The notes: a model not told the origin generated them from the sequence alone. A DNA stretch of 64,000 nucleotides from Sinorhizobium chiapasense (GCF_036488675.1 NZ_CP133148.1:4089001-4153000), one strand, 5' to 3'; shown: positions 55,365-63,654, numbered from the stretch's first letter. Made by a program: numbers and translations.

Positions 55365-55816
55365 ATGCAAAGCCAAATCAAAGCGCGCTCATAACTTCTG
55401 CCTTATTAATCGCGCCGGTCTTGTCGGCACACGCGCAGACGCCCGCTGATCAATCAGCGTTAGCCTACGTCTGCAACTTCAACATGACGGCAGTTGCGAA
55501 CTTCGACCCGATATCAGGTGACACGCCTTACGCCATTAAGGAAGAAGGCTTCGAGTTGACGTTCGCCGCCATCGACTTTGCTGCTAACAAGGCGCAACTA
55601 ATTGGCAATCAGGGAGCGGCTGACGTCTATGCCGCTCGTGCATTCGGTTCGACTTTGTTTATCGAGCAAACGCCTTCCGGCAACACAAACATGACCACGA
55701 TCATCAACGCCGACACAAACGGGCGCATCCGAGCGGTCACGTCGCGTCATGTTGTTTGGCCTCACGGTGGTGCCGTTGTGTCGCAAATGAGCGGGACCTG
55801 CATCGCCAAGAGCTAA
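55365..55816 (+). CDS. Exported protein of unknown function, signal peptide apparently frameshifted
   Basis: The frame ending at 55816 encodes ALITSALLIAPVLSAHAQT, a textbook signal peptide, then about 125 residues ending AVVSQMSGTCIAKS, but has no ATG in frame. ATG 55365 gives MQSQIKARS and stops. One extra A in the run at 55380-55382 would join them as MQSQIKSALITSALLIAPVL. So either a one-base deletion, a sequencing error, or a start at TTG 55421 without signal peptide. The end (HVVWPHGGAVV...GTC) resembles the end of the protein at 60276 (IFWTHGASVE...GTC). Function unknown. Confidence 0.5.
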
Positions 55817-55832
55817 ATGTGGGAGGTTGGGC

Positions 55833-56270
55833 TTACGCCACCTTCGGGCAGAACCGCGCCTTCCATTCGGCGAGACTTGTCTCGGGGTCGATGGGATAAG
55901 GTTTCGGCACCGGGCCGGGCGGTTCTCGCCTGATGCCCCGGCCCCCGGGGACGATAAAGCCGAGCAGCTTGGCCTTCGCCATGGTTGCCACGATGGCGAC
56001 GGCGTAATTCCGGTCCGCCATCGCCGATAGCCGCGCGTCCTCCAATTCCAGCACCAGTTTCTCGACCGTGAGATCAAGCCGCTTCGCCTGCTGCGCCTGC
56101 AATTCAGCGAGGCGGAAAGCGACCTTGATATTCCCTGCTAAACGCGAGGCGGCTTCATCGGCGGTATCGCCGCGCGCCGAGTACCCGGCTTCGATATAAG
56201 CCTGCCGCTGCGACCGCCCCTCGGCAAGGTGACGGCAGAAGGCTTCCTGTCGCGGCGAGAGTGCGTCCAT
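55833..56270 (-). CDS. Phage terminase small subunit (orphan)
   Basis: 145 residues from ATG 56270 (MDALSPRQEAFCRHLAEGRS); ATG 56300 is an alternative. The N-terminal DNA-binding region LSPRQEAFCRHLAEGRSQRQ followed by AYIEAGYSARGDTADEAASR is the Terminase_2/XtmA pattern, with a helical C-terminal half and a Pro-rich tail. In phages it recognises packaging sites with the large subunit, which should follow on the same strand but is absent: the next frame is on the other strand. Probably a prophage remnant. Confidence 0.8.
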   Translation of the reverse strand: MDALSPRQEAFCRHLAEGRSQRQAYIEAGYSARGDTADEAASRLAGNIKVAFRLAELQAQQAKRLDLTVEKLVLELEDARLSAMADRNYAVAIVATMAKAKLLGFIVPGGRGIRREPPGPVPKPYPIDPETSLAEWKARFCPKVA

Positions 56271-56393
56271 GCTGGCGAGGATAGCCGCATTGCCCCTCAA
56301 AGGCCATTTCCGGGCCTTGCATCGCGGGATACGTTGCGTTCGAACCGCGTGCAGTACACCCCAGCGCTTCCGCCATTTAGATGGCTCGCCCGG

Positions 56394-56896
56394 TTAAGCG
56401 TCCGCGGCGCGGTCAACCAACATCTGGTAGAAGACATCGGCCGCATTCTGCGGAGAGGATGCGGCGAACCAATACGGCTCTGTCGATACGACCGACTGGG
56501 GTGCATTATCGTCAGCCGGGGTCTCGTAAACGGCGCACGCCACGCCTGCTACAGTATTGAGGGCGATCTCGAATACGCCGCAAGGCCTTCCGCTTCCGAC
56601 TCGTCGAAGATCTGCAACATGTAACCTTCATAGCTGCCGCGTCCGGCTCGCCGATGATCCGGCGCGTTTCGGCCTTGGCCGGGACATCGGTCCATCACAG
56701 CCATCATCCGGCCTGTCCCGCTTGGACTTTCGCCCTTTCCGGCGTCGAGCCGCCAGAACCTTCCGGCACCAGCAGCGGGGGCCGACGAAGCTCCGGATGG
56801 AAAGCGGTGGCTGGATCTGCGGGGCGATCAGCGGATTTTTGCACAGTGCGTTCGCCGTTTTGTTCGTTGTCGGCTAAGCGTAAGTAATTGGCAGCT
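56394..56896 (-). pseudogene. Decayed reading frame (unknown, possibly phage-related)
   Basis: Minus-strand pieces with coding-like composition: NYLRLADNEQNGERTVQKSA ... QAG, two in-frame TGA stops, then WTDVPAKAETRRIIGEPDAA; a frame change; GSYEGYMLQIFDESEAEGLA; another one-base shift near 56577; then FEIALNTVAGVACAVYETPA ... ending at 56394. At least four disabling changes and no start codon. It lies upstream of and in line with the terminase gene. Family not recognised. Confidence 0.4.
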
Positions 56897-57113
56897 CAGA
56901 GCAAGTTAGCCATCTCACATAACGATACGTTAACCCGTATATAGCGGGCGTTCAGTGGCCCTCTAGGCATTTTTGTTGGCAGCGGGCTGCTACCGAATGC
57001 GCAACAAGCCGCTGAACACCCAACGATCATTCAACAGTGCCGGCGCGACCTGGCAGCCTAGCAGCAAGCTATGGCGCATTGGATCCGCGTGGGCAATCGA
57101 AAGGAACGACAGA

Positions 57114-58118
57114 TTGAAACGTCTCGGCTATCTCATAGCTACCACAGTCCTCTGCGGGCTTGTCGGTAGCGGCGGCGCTGCCGCAGAAACGATGAAATTC
57201 TCCTCCACGCACTCTGCTGTCGCAACGAAGCTGACCCGTTACACCTGTGGTCGCAGCCGCGTGCCGTCCTTCTCGCAGTCGTGCGAAAGGAGTAGTGGGG
57301 CTGCCCGCGGTGACGCCCGTACGGTCGGCAAGTCCGGGTCGGTCGGCAACTCCGATGATACGCCCAGCAAGTCAGGTACGTCTGCTGCGGCGGGCAAACC
57401 CGGCTCGTCGAGTAACGCGGGCAGTTCCATACAGGCTCCCCACACACCCAGCCGTGCAGGTGGCAGCGGCTCCGGTGGCAACGCCGGCGGCACCGGCGAG
57501 ACCGGCGGCACTGGCGGCACCGGCGGCACTGACAACGCCGGCGGCACCGGCGGCACCGGCGAGACCGGCGGCACTGGCGGCACCGGCGGCACTGACAACG
57601 CCGGCGGCACCGGCGGCACTGGCAACGCCGGCGGCACCGGCGACCAAGGCAAGGACAAGCCGGGCAAGGACAAGCCCAGCAAGGACAAGCCAAGCAAGGA
57701 CAAGCCGGGCAAGGACAAGCCGGGCAAGGACAAGCCCAGCAAGGACAAGCCCAGCAAGGACAAGCCCAGCAAGGACAAGCCAAGCAAGGACAAGCCGGGC
57801 AAGGACAAGCCGGGCAAGGACAAGCCGGGCAAGGACAAGCCCAGCAAGGACAAGCCCAGCAAGGACAAGCCCAGCAAGGACAAGCCAAGCAAGGACAAGC
57901 CGGGCAAGGACAAGCCAGGCAAGGAAAATGGGGGGAATGGTAACAGCAATCCGGGCGGTCAAGGTAACAATGGCCACGGCAATGACCCTGATGGCAATGA
58001 CAGCAGCAACCCCGGCAGCTCGAATAACGGCGACGGCTCTGATGCCGACGGGACCGCGGATAACAGCGGCGGTCAAAGCCACGGCGGCCTTTCTGGTGGC
58101 GGCAAGAACAAGAAATAG
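57114..58118 (+). CDS. Exported low-complexity protein with Gly/Thr and (KDKP-G/S)n repeats
   Basis: 334 residues from TTG 57114, chosen because AAGGA lies just upstream and LKRLGYLIATTVLCGLVGSG is a signal peptide. About residues 120-180 are GGTGGTGET/DNAGG repeats. Residues about 182-271 are 18 tandem K-D-K-P-(G or S) pentapeptides, then an Asn/Gly/Asp-rich tail ending GGLSGGGKNKK. Two cysteines (YTCGRS, SQSCER) lie before the repeats. Strongly charged, probably extended and extracellular or wall-associated. No known family; other frames over the repeat are open only because the unit is 15 bp. Confidence 0.7.
   Translation: MKRLGYLIATTVLCGLVGSGGAAAETMKFSSTHSAVATKLTRYTCGRSRVPSFSQSCERSSGAARGDARTVGKSGSVGNSDDTPSKSGTSAAAGKPGSSSNAGSSIQAPHTPSRAGGSGSGGNAGGTGETGGTGGTGGTDNAGGTGGTGETGGTGGTGGTDNAGGTGGTGNAGGTGDQGKDKPGKDKPSKDKPSKDKPGKDKPGKDKPSKDKPSKDKPSKDKPSKDKPGKDKPGKDKPGKDKPSKDKPSKDKPSKDKPSKDKPGKDKPGKENGGNGNSNPGGQGNNGHGNDPDGNDSSNPGSSNNGDGSDADGTADNSGGQSHGGLSGGGKNKK
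57490..57654 (+). repeat. Gly/Thr-coding tandem repeats
   Basis: Units of GGCGGCACCGGCGGCACTGG type with a longer period of about 63 bp (GAGACCGGCGGCACTGGCGG ... GACAACGCC occurs twice). Lies inside the exported repeat protein gene. Confidence 0.85.
57655..57927 (+). repeat. 15-bp tandem repeat (AAGGACAAGCC[C/A/G][A/G]GC)
   Basis: Eighteen units encode KDKPG or KDKPS. Synonymous marks show higher-order copying: the block of GGG-type units, three CCC-AGC units and one CCA-AGC unit recurs as a group. No spacers, so not a CRISPR. Confidence 0.95.
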
Positions 58119-58372
58119 CCAGCGCTGCTGAAGGCGGGCCGAGGGCGGCCCGCTCTTGGCGGTTTACACGGAGCGGAATCGGTAGGAAAGCTCGTGGCGA
58201 GCCTCGCTAGGGGGAAGGGCTACGGACTGCCCTCGCAAAACGCTCAACAGGCTAGATCGCTGCGACGGCTTGTTGGTGATGCGCGCGCAGGTTTAACGGC
58301 CATGTGCCACCTCACTTGCGCCAAGCTGCCAAGTGGACCATAGTCTGGTCGTGAGATTGGCGGTAGGCAGCG

Positions 58373-59425
58373 GTGGTTACGCTTCACGACGGCCCGATCG
58401 TTCGAAGACTGGCGGCCGTTCCGACCGCAATGGGCCTTGCTGTACGCCTCGCTGTGGCGCATCTCGAACGGTTGGGAATAAATCCCGCACCATTGCTGTC
58501 CCAGTCGGGCTTATCGGAGGCCGATCTCGCCAGCCACAAGCGCATCAGCAGCATGTCGCAGATCGAGTTTCTGGGACGGGCTTCGCGCGCCGCCAAGGAC
58601 AACTGGATCGGTCTCACGCTGGCGCAGGACTTCGACCTTCGTGAAATTGGGATGTTGTACTACGCCGCAGCCTCGTCACCTTGCCTTGGCGACGCCCTAC
58701 GGCGGGTTGAACGATACGTTCGCGTTGCGAACGAGGCGCTCGCCATCCAGATCGACAAGGCGTCGGTCTGCCGTCTCGGACTGACCTATGCCGGGGTTCC
58801 CCGACATTTGGACCGGCATCAGATCGAATGCCTGGCGTTTGTGCTCTTACGCCTTTGCCGTCAGGTTGTCGGCCAAAAGCTTGTACCCCTTCGAGCAAGT
58901 TTCGTTCACCACCGTTCGGGCGATGTGCGCGCGATACGGCGACAGTTCGGTTGCGACATCGAGTTCGGCGCTTGTGCCGACGAAATCCACTTTGACGCTG
59001 CGATACTGGAGCTTCCCCTTGTCGGGGATGACCCGTTCCTCAACGAGCTGATGGTGAAGATGTGCGAGAATGCCATCTCGGTCCGCACCTCGAACATTAG
59101 TCCCTTTCGCACCCTCGTCGAAAATACGATAGCCCCGCTCCTCCCCCATGCCGAGGCGCGAGCCAAGACGGTGGCGCGGCGGCTCGGACTGAGCGAGCGG
59201 ACCCTCGCCCGCCGGTTGGCGGAGGAAGACATCAGCTTTGGCGAAATCCTCGACGAGCTGCGCCGCGACTTAGCCATGCGCTACCTCGAAGAGGAGAACC
59301 TGCAGGCTTCGCAAATTGCCTGGCTCTTGGGGTTCCACCAGGCGAGCTCATTCAGCCATGCATGTCGTCGCTGGACAGGAAAAAGCCCGTCGGAGTTTCG
59401 AGGCCGCCCGCTTCTCTCCGCCTAG
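58373..59425 (+). CDS. AraC-family transcriptional regulator with PF12625-type N-terminal domain
   Basis: 350 residues from GTG 58373. The N-terminal ~200 residues fit the Arabinose_bd domain of OruR/ArgR-like regulators (LERLGINPAPLLSQSGLSEA, YYAAASSPCLGDALRRVERY). The C-terminal AraC DNA-binding domain has VARRLGLSERTLARRLAEED and QIAWLLGFHQASSFSHACRR followed by WTGKSPSEFR. Targets unknown; it may control the repeat-protein gene or the small operon that follows. Stands alone in the island. Confidence 0.9.
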   Translation: MVTLHDGPIVRRLAAVPTAMGLAVRLAVAHLERLGINPAPLLSQSGLSEADLASHKRISSMSQIEFLGRASRAAKDNWIGLTLAQDFDLREIGMLYYAAASSPCLGDALRRVERYVRVANEALAIQIDKASVCRLGLTYAGVPRHLDRHQIECLAFVLLRLCRQVVGQKLVPLRASFVHHRSGDVRAIRRQFGCDIEFGACADEIHFDAAILELPLVGDDPFLNELMVKMCENAISVRTSNISPFRTLVENTIAPLLPHAEARAKTVARRLGLSERTLARRLAEEDISFGEILDELRRDLAMRYLEEENLQASQIAWLLGFHQASSFSHACRRWTGKSPSEFRGRPLLSA

Positions 59426-59739
59426 CAAACCGACGAGAGTTTGCTTTCGCAGGTCGTGGCTAACGATCGAACCTTGTTGTCCGCTGCCAATGTTTTGGGC
59501 CTTTCTGCCAAAGGCCTCGAACTGATCCTTGCCGCCTTGCAATGGCGCGCGTTCTCCGTGATGCAGGCTCCCATCAGGCGACCTGAAGGGCCGCCGTGGT
59601 CGAGGAATGGCCGCCGACCGCGTGAAGCAATGCCACATGCGACAAACGTTATCCGCTGAAGAGCCCCCAGTGATGTCGGTGCACATATGGCGTGCGTAAA
59701 CGGACGGAAAAAGGCTTCGAACCCCCAGGAGTGACCAGC
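59426..59739. other. Non-coding island spacer
   Basis: About 310 bp with no supported gene. It should include the promoter for the operon starting at 59740. No repeats or hairpins stand out. Confidence 0.4.
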
Positions 59740-59976
59740 GTGAACCGTGCCTACCGCAACCTGCTTCCGGACGAGCGCGCCGCCCTGCAGGCCTTCGCCG
59801 ACGCCTACGGGCGCCGCTGGCGTGACGTGCTTGATAATGTCTATTGGTACAACGCCCGCATCTGGCGCGGCCCGGTCGAGGGGCAAGGAAACATCCTGCA
59901 CGCAATCCGCAACGAATTCGGCCCGACTTGGCTCCACAAGGTCTGCGACATCAAGCAGAGATCGCGTGTCAGATAA
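59740..59976 (+). CDS. Small conserved hypothetical protein
   Basis: 78 residues from GTG 59740 with CAGGAG eight bases upstream. Sequence LPDERAALQAFADAYGRRWR, then VYWYNARIWRGPVEGQGNIL and HAIRNEFGPTWLHKVC, looks like a compact, conserved protein of the kind found on rhizobial plasmids and prophages. No family name. Probably the first gene of the small operon. A frame extension to 59692 is possible. Confidence 0.65.
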   Translation: MNRAYRNLLPDERAALQAFADAYGRRWRDVLDNVYWYNARIWRGPVEGQGNILHAIRNEFGPTWLHKVCDIKQRSRVR

Positions 59977-60054
59977 AAGTGACCGAAATGGCCAACAAAA
60001 TCATGTTGGCGTCAACTCGAAGAAGGCAGGGAACCATGAATTGGCTTCGTCACG

Positions 60055-60279
60055 GTGCTGCTCTGGCGGCAAGGCAGCCTGTGCCGATCGCCAAGCGGAT
60101 CGAATGTTCGAGCGCTTGAAGGTGATGGCTGGCGATCCTTGCCGACCTTCGACAGCGAGGCCGATGCAAACGAAGCGGCTTATCTGTGGTCACAAGCGCT
60201 CGGGTTTAGCGTCGAGGCGAAGAAACGCCGCACCATTCCCGACGACAACAACGCAACAGGAAGAACATCGAAATTATGA
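60055..60279 (+). CDS. Small hypothetical protein
   Basis: About 74 residues with GTG 60055 as possible start; the part GWRSLPTFDSEADANEAAYL WSQALG is protein-like. Its stop overlaps the ATG of the next gene (ATGA), which supports translation here. A short frame from ATG 60036 (MNWLRHGAALAARQ) in another phase suggests that the true N-terminus may be altered by a frameshift. Function unknown. Confidence 0.45.
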   Translation: MLLWRQGSLCRSPSGSNVRALEGDGWRSLPTFDSEADANEAAYLWSQALGFSVEAKKRRTIPDDNNATGRTSKL

Positions 60280-60770
60280 AAATCCTTATCGCAACGGCAT
60301 ACGCCATCGCAGCCGCTACCATTCCGGCCAAGGCTGCGGCAACCGATCCCATCATTGCAAACGTCAAACAAAAATGCATTGCCAAATGGACGCGTGGCGA
60401 GGCCGATGACTATTCGATGATTGCTTATTGCATCAAAACAGAGCTTGAAGCACTGGCAAAGATCAATGCGATATCAACACCGACAACGGGCCAGACTTAC
60501 CTCGATACAGCAACGGAAAATCCCGAGGATTGGACATATTCATGCCAATTCAAAGGACAGCCGAAAATGACGTTCACACGACCATCCGCAGTCATTCATA
60601 TGGTCGAGGTCGCAGGCATTGATGGCTTATGGCGGCTGAACGTTGGAAGCCAATTCGCCATCGCTGAGATCAAGGGCCGCGAGCATATTTTCTGGACACA
60701 CGGAGCATCCGTCGAGATTGACGGCAAACTTTACAAAGGCACGTGCACAACACCGAAGGTGGCTCAATGA
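60276..60770 (+). CDS. Exported protein of unknown function
   Basis: 164 residues. Signal peptide MKILIATAYAIAAATIPAKA. The mature part has four cysteines (KQKCIAKW, IAYCIKTE, TYSCQFKG, KGTCTTPK), suggesting two disulfides, and ends with IFWTHGASVEIDGKLYKGTC, similar to the end of the protein at 55365-55816. ATGA overlaps on both sides place it in the operon. Lower GC than the core genes. No known family. Confidence 0.75.
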   Translation: MKILIATAYAIAAATIPAKAAATDPIIANVKQKCIAKWTRGEADDYSMIAYCIKTELEALAKINAISTPTTGQTYLDTATENPEDWTYSCQFKGQPKMTFTRPSAVIHMVEVAGIDGLWRLNVGSQFAIAEIKGREHIFWTHGASVEIDGKLYKGTCTTPKVAQ

Positions 60771-61267
60771 AAAGGGCCGCAATCATCAGCGCATTCTTCG
60801 CGGCATTTGCCGGACAGGCGGCGGCGAAGGACGCTTCATTCACCTTTACCGCCAAATATCAAGGGATTGAATTCCAGATTGATCGTCTGTCGGCGGAAGA
60901 ATGCGCCAAGCTGATTGCCAATCCTGTCATCGATCTCATTACCGAGGATGGCACGGCGATCATCGTGCCCGCCAACGAAACCAAGCGTTCGTGCTCCTCG
61001 CCCCTGGACAAGAAGGGAGCCGAGGAGCCGGATACGGTGCTCAAATTCATCGGCTTCCCGCCGGTCAACGTCTACGATGGCGACCGCATACAGATGGGCG
61101 ACGGGCCGAAGGTCGATCTCAACATGGCTGCGCAATACTGGACGTGGGAAGACGACAAGCGCTCGTATTTCATGGTCGACAATCTGCAGGTGACCGACAA
61201 GAAAACCGGCAAATCGACCTGCTATCAGGAAGTAGAAAAGCAATTCTCCTGCGACGTTAACCCCTAA
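60767..61267 (+). CDS. Exported protein of unknown function
   Basis: 166 residues from ATG 60767, overlapping the previous stop by 4 bp. Signal peptide MKRAAIISAFFAAFAGQAAA. The mature domain has cysteines in EECAKLI, KRSCSSP, STCYQEVE and FSCDVNP and a central GFPPVNVYDGDRIQMGDGPK region. Periplasmic or secreted by prediction. Unrecognised family; co-transcribed with its neighbours. Confidence 0.75.
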   Translation: MKRAAIISAFFAAFAGQAAAKDASFTFTAKYQGIEFQIDRLSAEECAKLIANPVIDLITEDGTAIIVPANETKRSCSSPLDKKGAEEPDTVLKFIGFPPVNVYDGDRIQMGDGPKVDLNMAAQYWTWEDDKRSYFMVDNLQVTDKKTGKSTCYQEVEKQFSCDVNP

Positions 61268-61285
61268 ACCACGGCAAATCCCAAA

Positions 61286-61858
61286 ATGAAGAAAATGCTT
61301 CTCGCGGCAGCAATCGCTGCCGTGACCGTCCCTGCGCATGCCGCGAACGTCAATCTCGTCGATGGCGATACCATCAAGCTCGGCGGAAAGACCATCCGCA
61401 TCGTCGAGATCGATGCGCCCGAAACCTACAAGCCGCGCTGCGAACTGGAACGCAAACTCGGCTACGAAACGAAGGAGCGGCTACGGCAATTGCTCGACGC
61501 CGGAGACGTCACCTACGAGGCGACCGGCACCGACCGCTATGGCAGGACGCTGGCGCACGTCTACGCAGGCGGCGTCAATGTCGGCGAGCAATTAATGATG
61601 GAAGGCAGGGCGCTCAGATACCGGCCCGGTGCCATGGCCAAGGCCGAGCGCGTCTCCATCTGGTGCGGCGTCGATGCCAGCACGGAGGTATTCAAGGCAG
61701 CGCAGCCGCAGCAAGCCGCCGCCGCCGCCGCCGATAGCGACATGACCTACCGGAACTGCAAGGAGGCCCGCGCAGCCGGTGCCGCCGCGCTCTATGCCGG
61801 TAGCCCCGGCTATTCCTCGAAACTGGATCGCGATGGCGATGGCGTCGCTTGCGAATGA
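61286..61858 (+). CDS. Secreted staphylococcal-nuclease-like protein with Excalibur domain
   Basis: 190 residues. Signal peptide MKKMLLAAAIAAVTVPAHAA. SNase domain about residues 21-135: LVDGDTIKLGGKTIRIVEID APET, with the active-site Arg, Asp and Glu of the thermonuclease fold, and GTDRYGRTLAHV with the second arginine. An Ala-rich linker leads to a C-terminal Excalibur domain (YRNCKEARAAGAAALYAGSP, ending DRDGDGVACE) that binds calcium in relatives. Expected to cut DNA or RNA outside the cytoplasm. It lies 18 bp after the preceding gene. Confidence 0.92.
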   Translation: MKKMLLAAAIAAVTVPAHAANVNLVDGDTIKLGGKTIRIVEIDAPETYKPRCELERKLGYETKERLRQLLDAGDVTYEATGTDRYGRTLAHVYAGGVNVGEQLMMEGRALRYRPGAMAKAERVSIWCGVDASTEVFKAAQPQQAAAAAADSDMTYRNCKEARAAGAAALYAGSPGYSSKLDRDGDGVACE

Positions 61859-61885
61859 ACGCATCTACTAACTGAGTGACAGCAA

Positions 61886-62365
61886 ATGAAGAGCATCATC
61901 ATCGCGGCGATTGCCGCGCTCATCACCATTACAGCACAAGCACAGACGTCGGGTTTCGGCGAAAATGACAAACTTATCTGCCGTGCTACCGATACCGAAT
62001 GCATCAAGAAAGTCGAAGCGGAAGCAGCGCGCGATTTGAAGCAACGCATTTTTTACAGATTAGAGCCTTGGGAGGTCGAATGCATCCGAAGCAAATTTGG
62101 ACATGACGCCGTCGCAGCAAATCCCGTCGGCGCAATGGTAACATCAAATATTTCCGAAGAAGTACGGAATAGCACTTTGATCAAGTGCCTTCAGGAAGTG
62201 GAAGATCGCCGCGCAGAAGAAAAGCGCCGTTGGTGGCACGAACAAATCGAGTTTTGGGGTATCATAGCCGGATTGTTTGTTATTGCTCCTATTGTTGGAC
62301 TGATAGTTGCCGCGATGTTCCTTGGCTATCTCGTTCGCCTCTTCCGCTTTACTGCCAAAATCTGA
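61886..62365 (+). CDS. Exported membrane-anchored protein of unknown function
   Basis: 159 residues. Signal peptide MKSIIIAAIAALITITAQAQ, a periplasmic part with three cysteines (LICRATDTECIKK, EVECIRSK) and charged helices (LQEVEDRRAEEKRRWW), and a C-terminal membrane segment (IIAGLFVIAPIVGLIVAAMFLGYLV) with a short basic tail. Noticeably AT-richer than the core. Same operon by spacing (27 bp). Confidence 0.7.
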   Translation: MKSIIIAAIAALITITAQAQTSGFGENDKLICRATDTECIKKVEAEAARDLKQRIFYRLEPWEVECIRSKFGHDAVAANPVGAMVTSNISEEVRNSTLIKCLQEVEDRRAEEKRRWWHEQIEFWGIIAGLFVIAPIVGLIVAAMFLGYLVRLFRFTAKI

Positions 62366-62390
62366 AATCTCGACAACGCAGGCATAACCC

Positions 62391-62663
62391 ATGAAAACGT
62401 TGATCCTTTTCACATTGATCGCGGCTGGACTTTCCGGCTGCATGACAGCCACCGAACGCGCCGCCCGCGATGACGCTGAATGTCAGAGCTACGGCGCACG
62501 GCCCGGCAGCGACGCCTATGTCAATTGCCGCGTTGCGCAAGGCAGCATACGGGCACAGCAGGCGCAAGCCAGCGCACAACGCCGCATGGCTTCACAGCAA
62601 GCCTACTGGAACACCGTCAACAGCATGAACATGGCCCGGATGCGGGTCTATTCCGCCTATTAA
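62391..62663 (+). CDS. Small lipoprotein
   Basis: 90 residues. Lipobox LIAAGLSGC at residues 9-17 after MKTLILFT; mature part rich in Ala, Gln and Arg (VAQGSIRAQQAQASAQRRMA), with ECQSYGARPGSDAYVNCR resembling small entericidin-like or phage lipoprotein motifs. Fifth gene in a row with an export signal. Function unknown. Confidence 0.72.
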   Translation: MKTLILFTLIAAGLSGCMTATERAARDDAECQSYGARPGSDAYVNCRVAQGSIRAQQAQASAQRRMASQQAYWNTVNSMNMARMRVYSAY

Positions 62664-62681
62664 CAACAGGAGTGATGAAGC

Positions 62682-62981
62682 ATGAAAGCAATGGAAGACA
62701 ATCGCCTGCCCCGCGCTATTGCGCTTTTGGAATATGTCGGCACGCATAGCACAACAATCACTTACGGCGAATTCGCCGACATCATAGGCGGCATGATCGC
62801 GCAAGGCGTCGGGCATTTTCTAACGAAGGAAGTTGCACCCTATTGCCGCGCCAATGGCCTGCCGCCGCTTTGGGTTCTGATCGTCAACGCCAGAACCGGG
62901 CAGAATGGTTACAAGGCCGAAGCGACGCCCGCCGACATTGCTGCCTGCTACGCCTATTTTCGCCCGCGCAAGGCGTCCTAA
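62682..62981 (+). CDS. Small protein resembling the winged-helix part of alkyltransferase-like proteins
   Basis: 99 residues, cytoplasmic. HSTTITYGEFADIIGG is similar to the helix-turn-helix entry of methylguanine methyltransferases, and GLPPLWVLIVNARTGQNG resembles a small family found beside HNH or phage genes. The PCHR active site is absent, so no transferase activity is expected. Starts 18 bp after the lipoprotein gene. Family link is tentative. Confidence 0.6.
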   Translation: MKAMEDNRLPRAIALLEYVGTHSTTITYGEFADIIGGMIAQGVGHFLTKEVAPYCRANGLPPLWVLIVNARTGQNGYKAEATPADIAACYAYFRPRKAS

Positions 62982-63079
62982 CGGTTCCGTTTCCGTTGGT
63001 GCTGCGCAAAACGGAAAAGGCGGGGTTTCGTCGGCGAACGAGACCCCGCCGCAAATCGCCAAATCAGGAGTTAACGCCT

Positions 63080-63358
63080 ATGGATGCTACCACCTCATCC
63101 AAACAGCCGCGCAATGGCGGCGCACTATTCTTTGCTCATGCTGCCTACATTCTGGCGGTCTTGGTATTCGCCCTTGGCGTTTGCCGCCTTGTCGTCGGCT
63201 TTGCCATCATCAACGGCAATCTTGGCGCGGATGCATTGGCGCGATACGCGCCGGGTTCGGCAACAACCGGCCAGCTTATCGACAAGAGCATTTACGGGAT
63301 TGCTTTCGCAATCGCCCTGGGAACACTTGCAGAAATCGCAAAGTGCGTGCGCCGTTGA
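63080..63358 (+). CDS. Small two-segment membrane protein
   Basis: 92 residues from ATG 63080 with CAGGAG upstream; the longer frame from 62843 is a shadow of the preceding gene. Hydrophobic segments AAYILAVLVFALGVCRLVVG and SIYGIAFAIALGTLAEIA flank a polar loop. Unknown function; last plus-strand gene of the island segment. Confidence 0.65.
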   Translation: MDATTSSKQPRNGGALFFAHAAYILAVLVFALGVCRLVVGFAIINGNLGADALARYAPGSATTGQLIDKSIYGIAFAIALGTLAEIAKCVRR

Positions 63359-63654
63359 TCGCCGAGATAGAAGATAATTTCGGGCAATGGTCCGACATCG
63401 ACGTTGCCGCCCCCTCGCCGAAGGGAACGCTCGTGCCCGGCTGACAACTCCGGTTGCTGCCGCTTGCTGCCCTCCCTGGCCTTGACCGTTCTTCCCTCGC
63501 TTTTCCATTCGGTCGCGTGCGACGGAAAAAATCGTAAATGCTTAAGGCGACACCCCTCAAAACCATCAAAACATATCCCATGAAGTGTGCGCTCATTGTG
63601 CTCTACCGGTGATAAGGGTTTTGAAGGTTTTGAAAGGCCTTGCTTTACGTGTTT
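63359..63654. other. Intergenic region with an inverted repeat
   Basis: TCAAAACCATCAAAAC (63557-63572) is mirrored by GTTTTGAAGGTTTTGA (63618-63633) at 15 of 16 positions, 45 bp apart. No gene is supported. It lies between the 3' ends of the convergent membrane-protein and DUF3987 genes. Confidence 0.6.

Noticed and set aside
57655..57927. Possible CRISPR array
   Set aside because: Units are adjacent 15-mers without spacers, inside a reading frame, and no cas genes are near.
57139..58131. Four long overlapping frames (Cys/Pro-rich, Leu/Gly-rich, Ala/Val-rich and Thr/Arg-rich) over the KDKP repeat
   Set aside because: They exist only because a 15-bp tandem unit lacks stops in every phase. 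Only the plus-strand frame from 57114 has a ribosome-binding site, a signal peptide and a sensible product.
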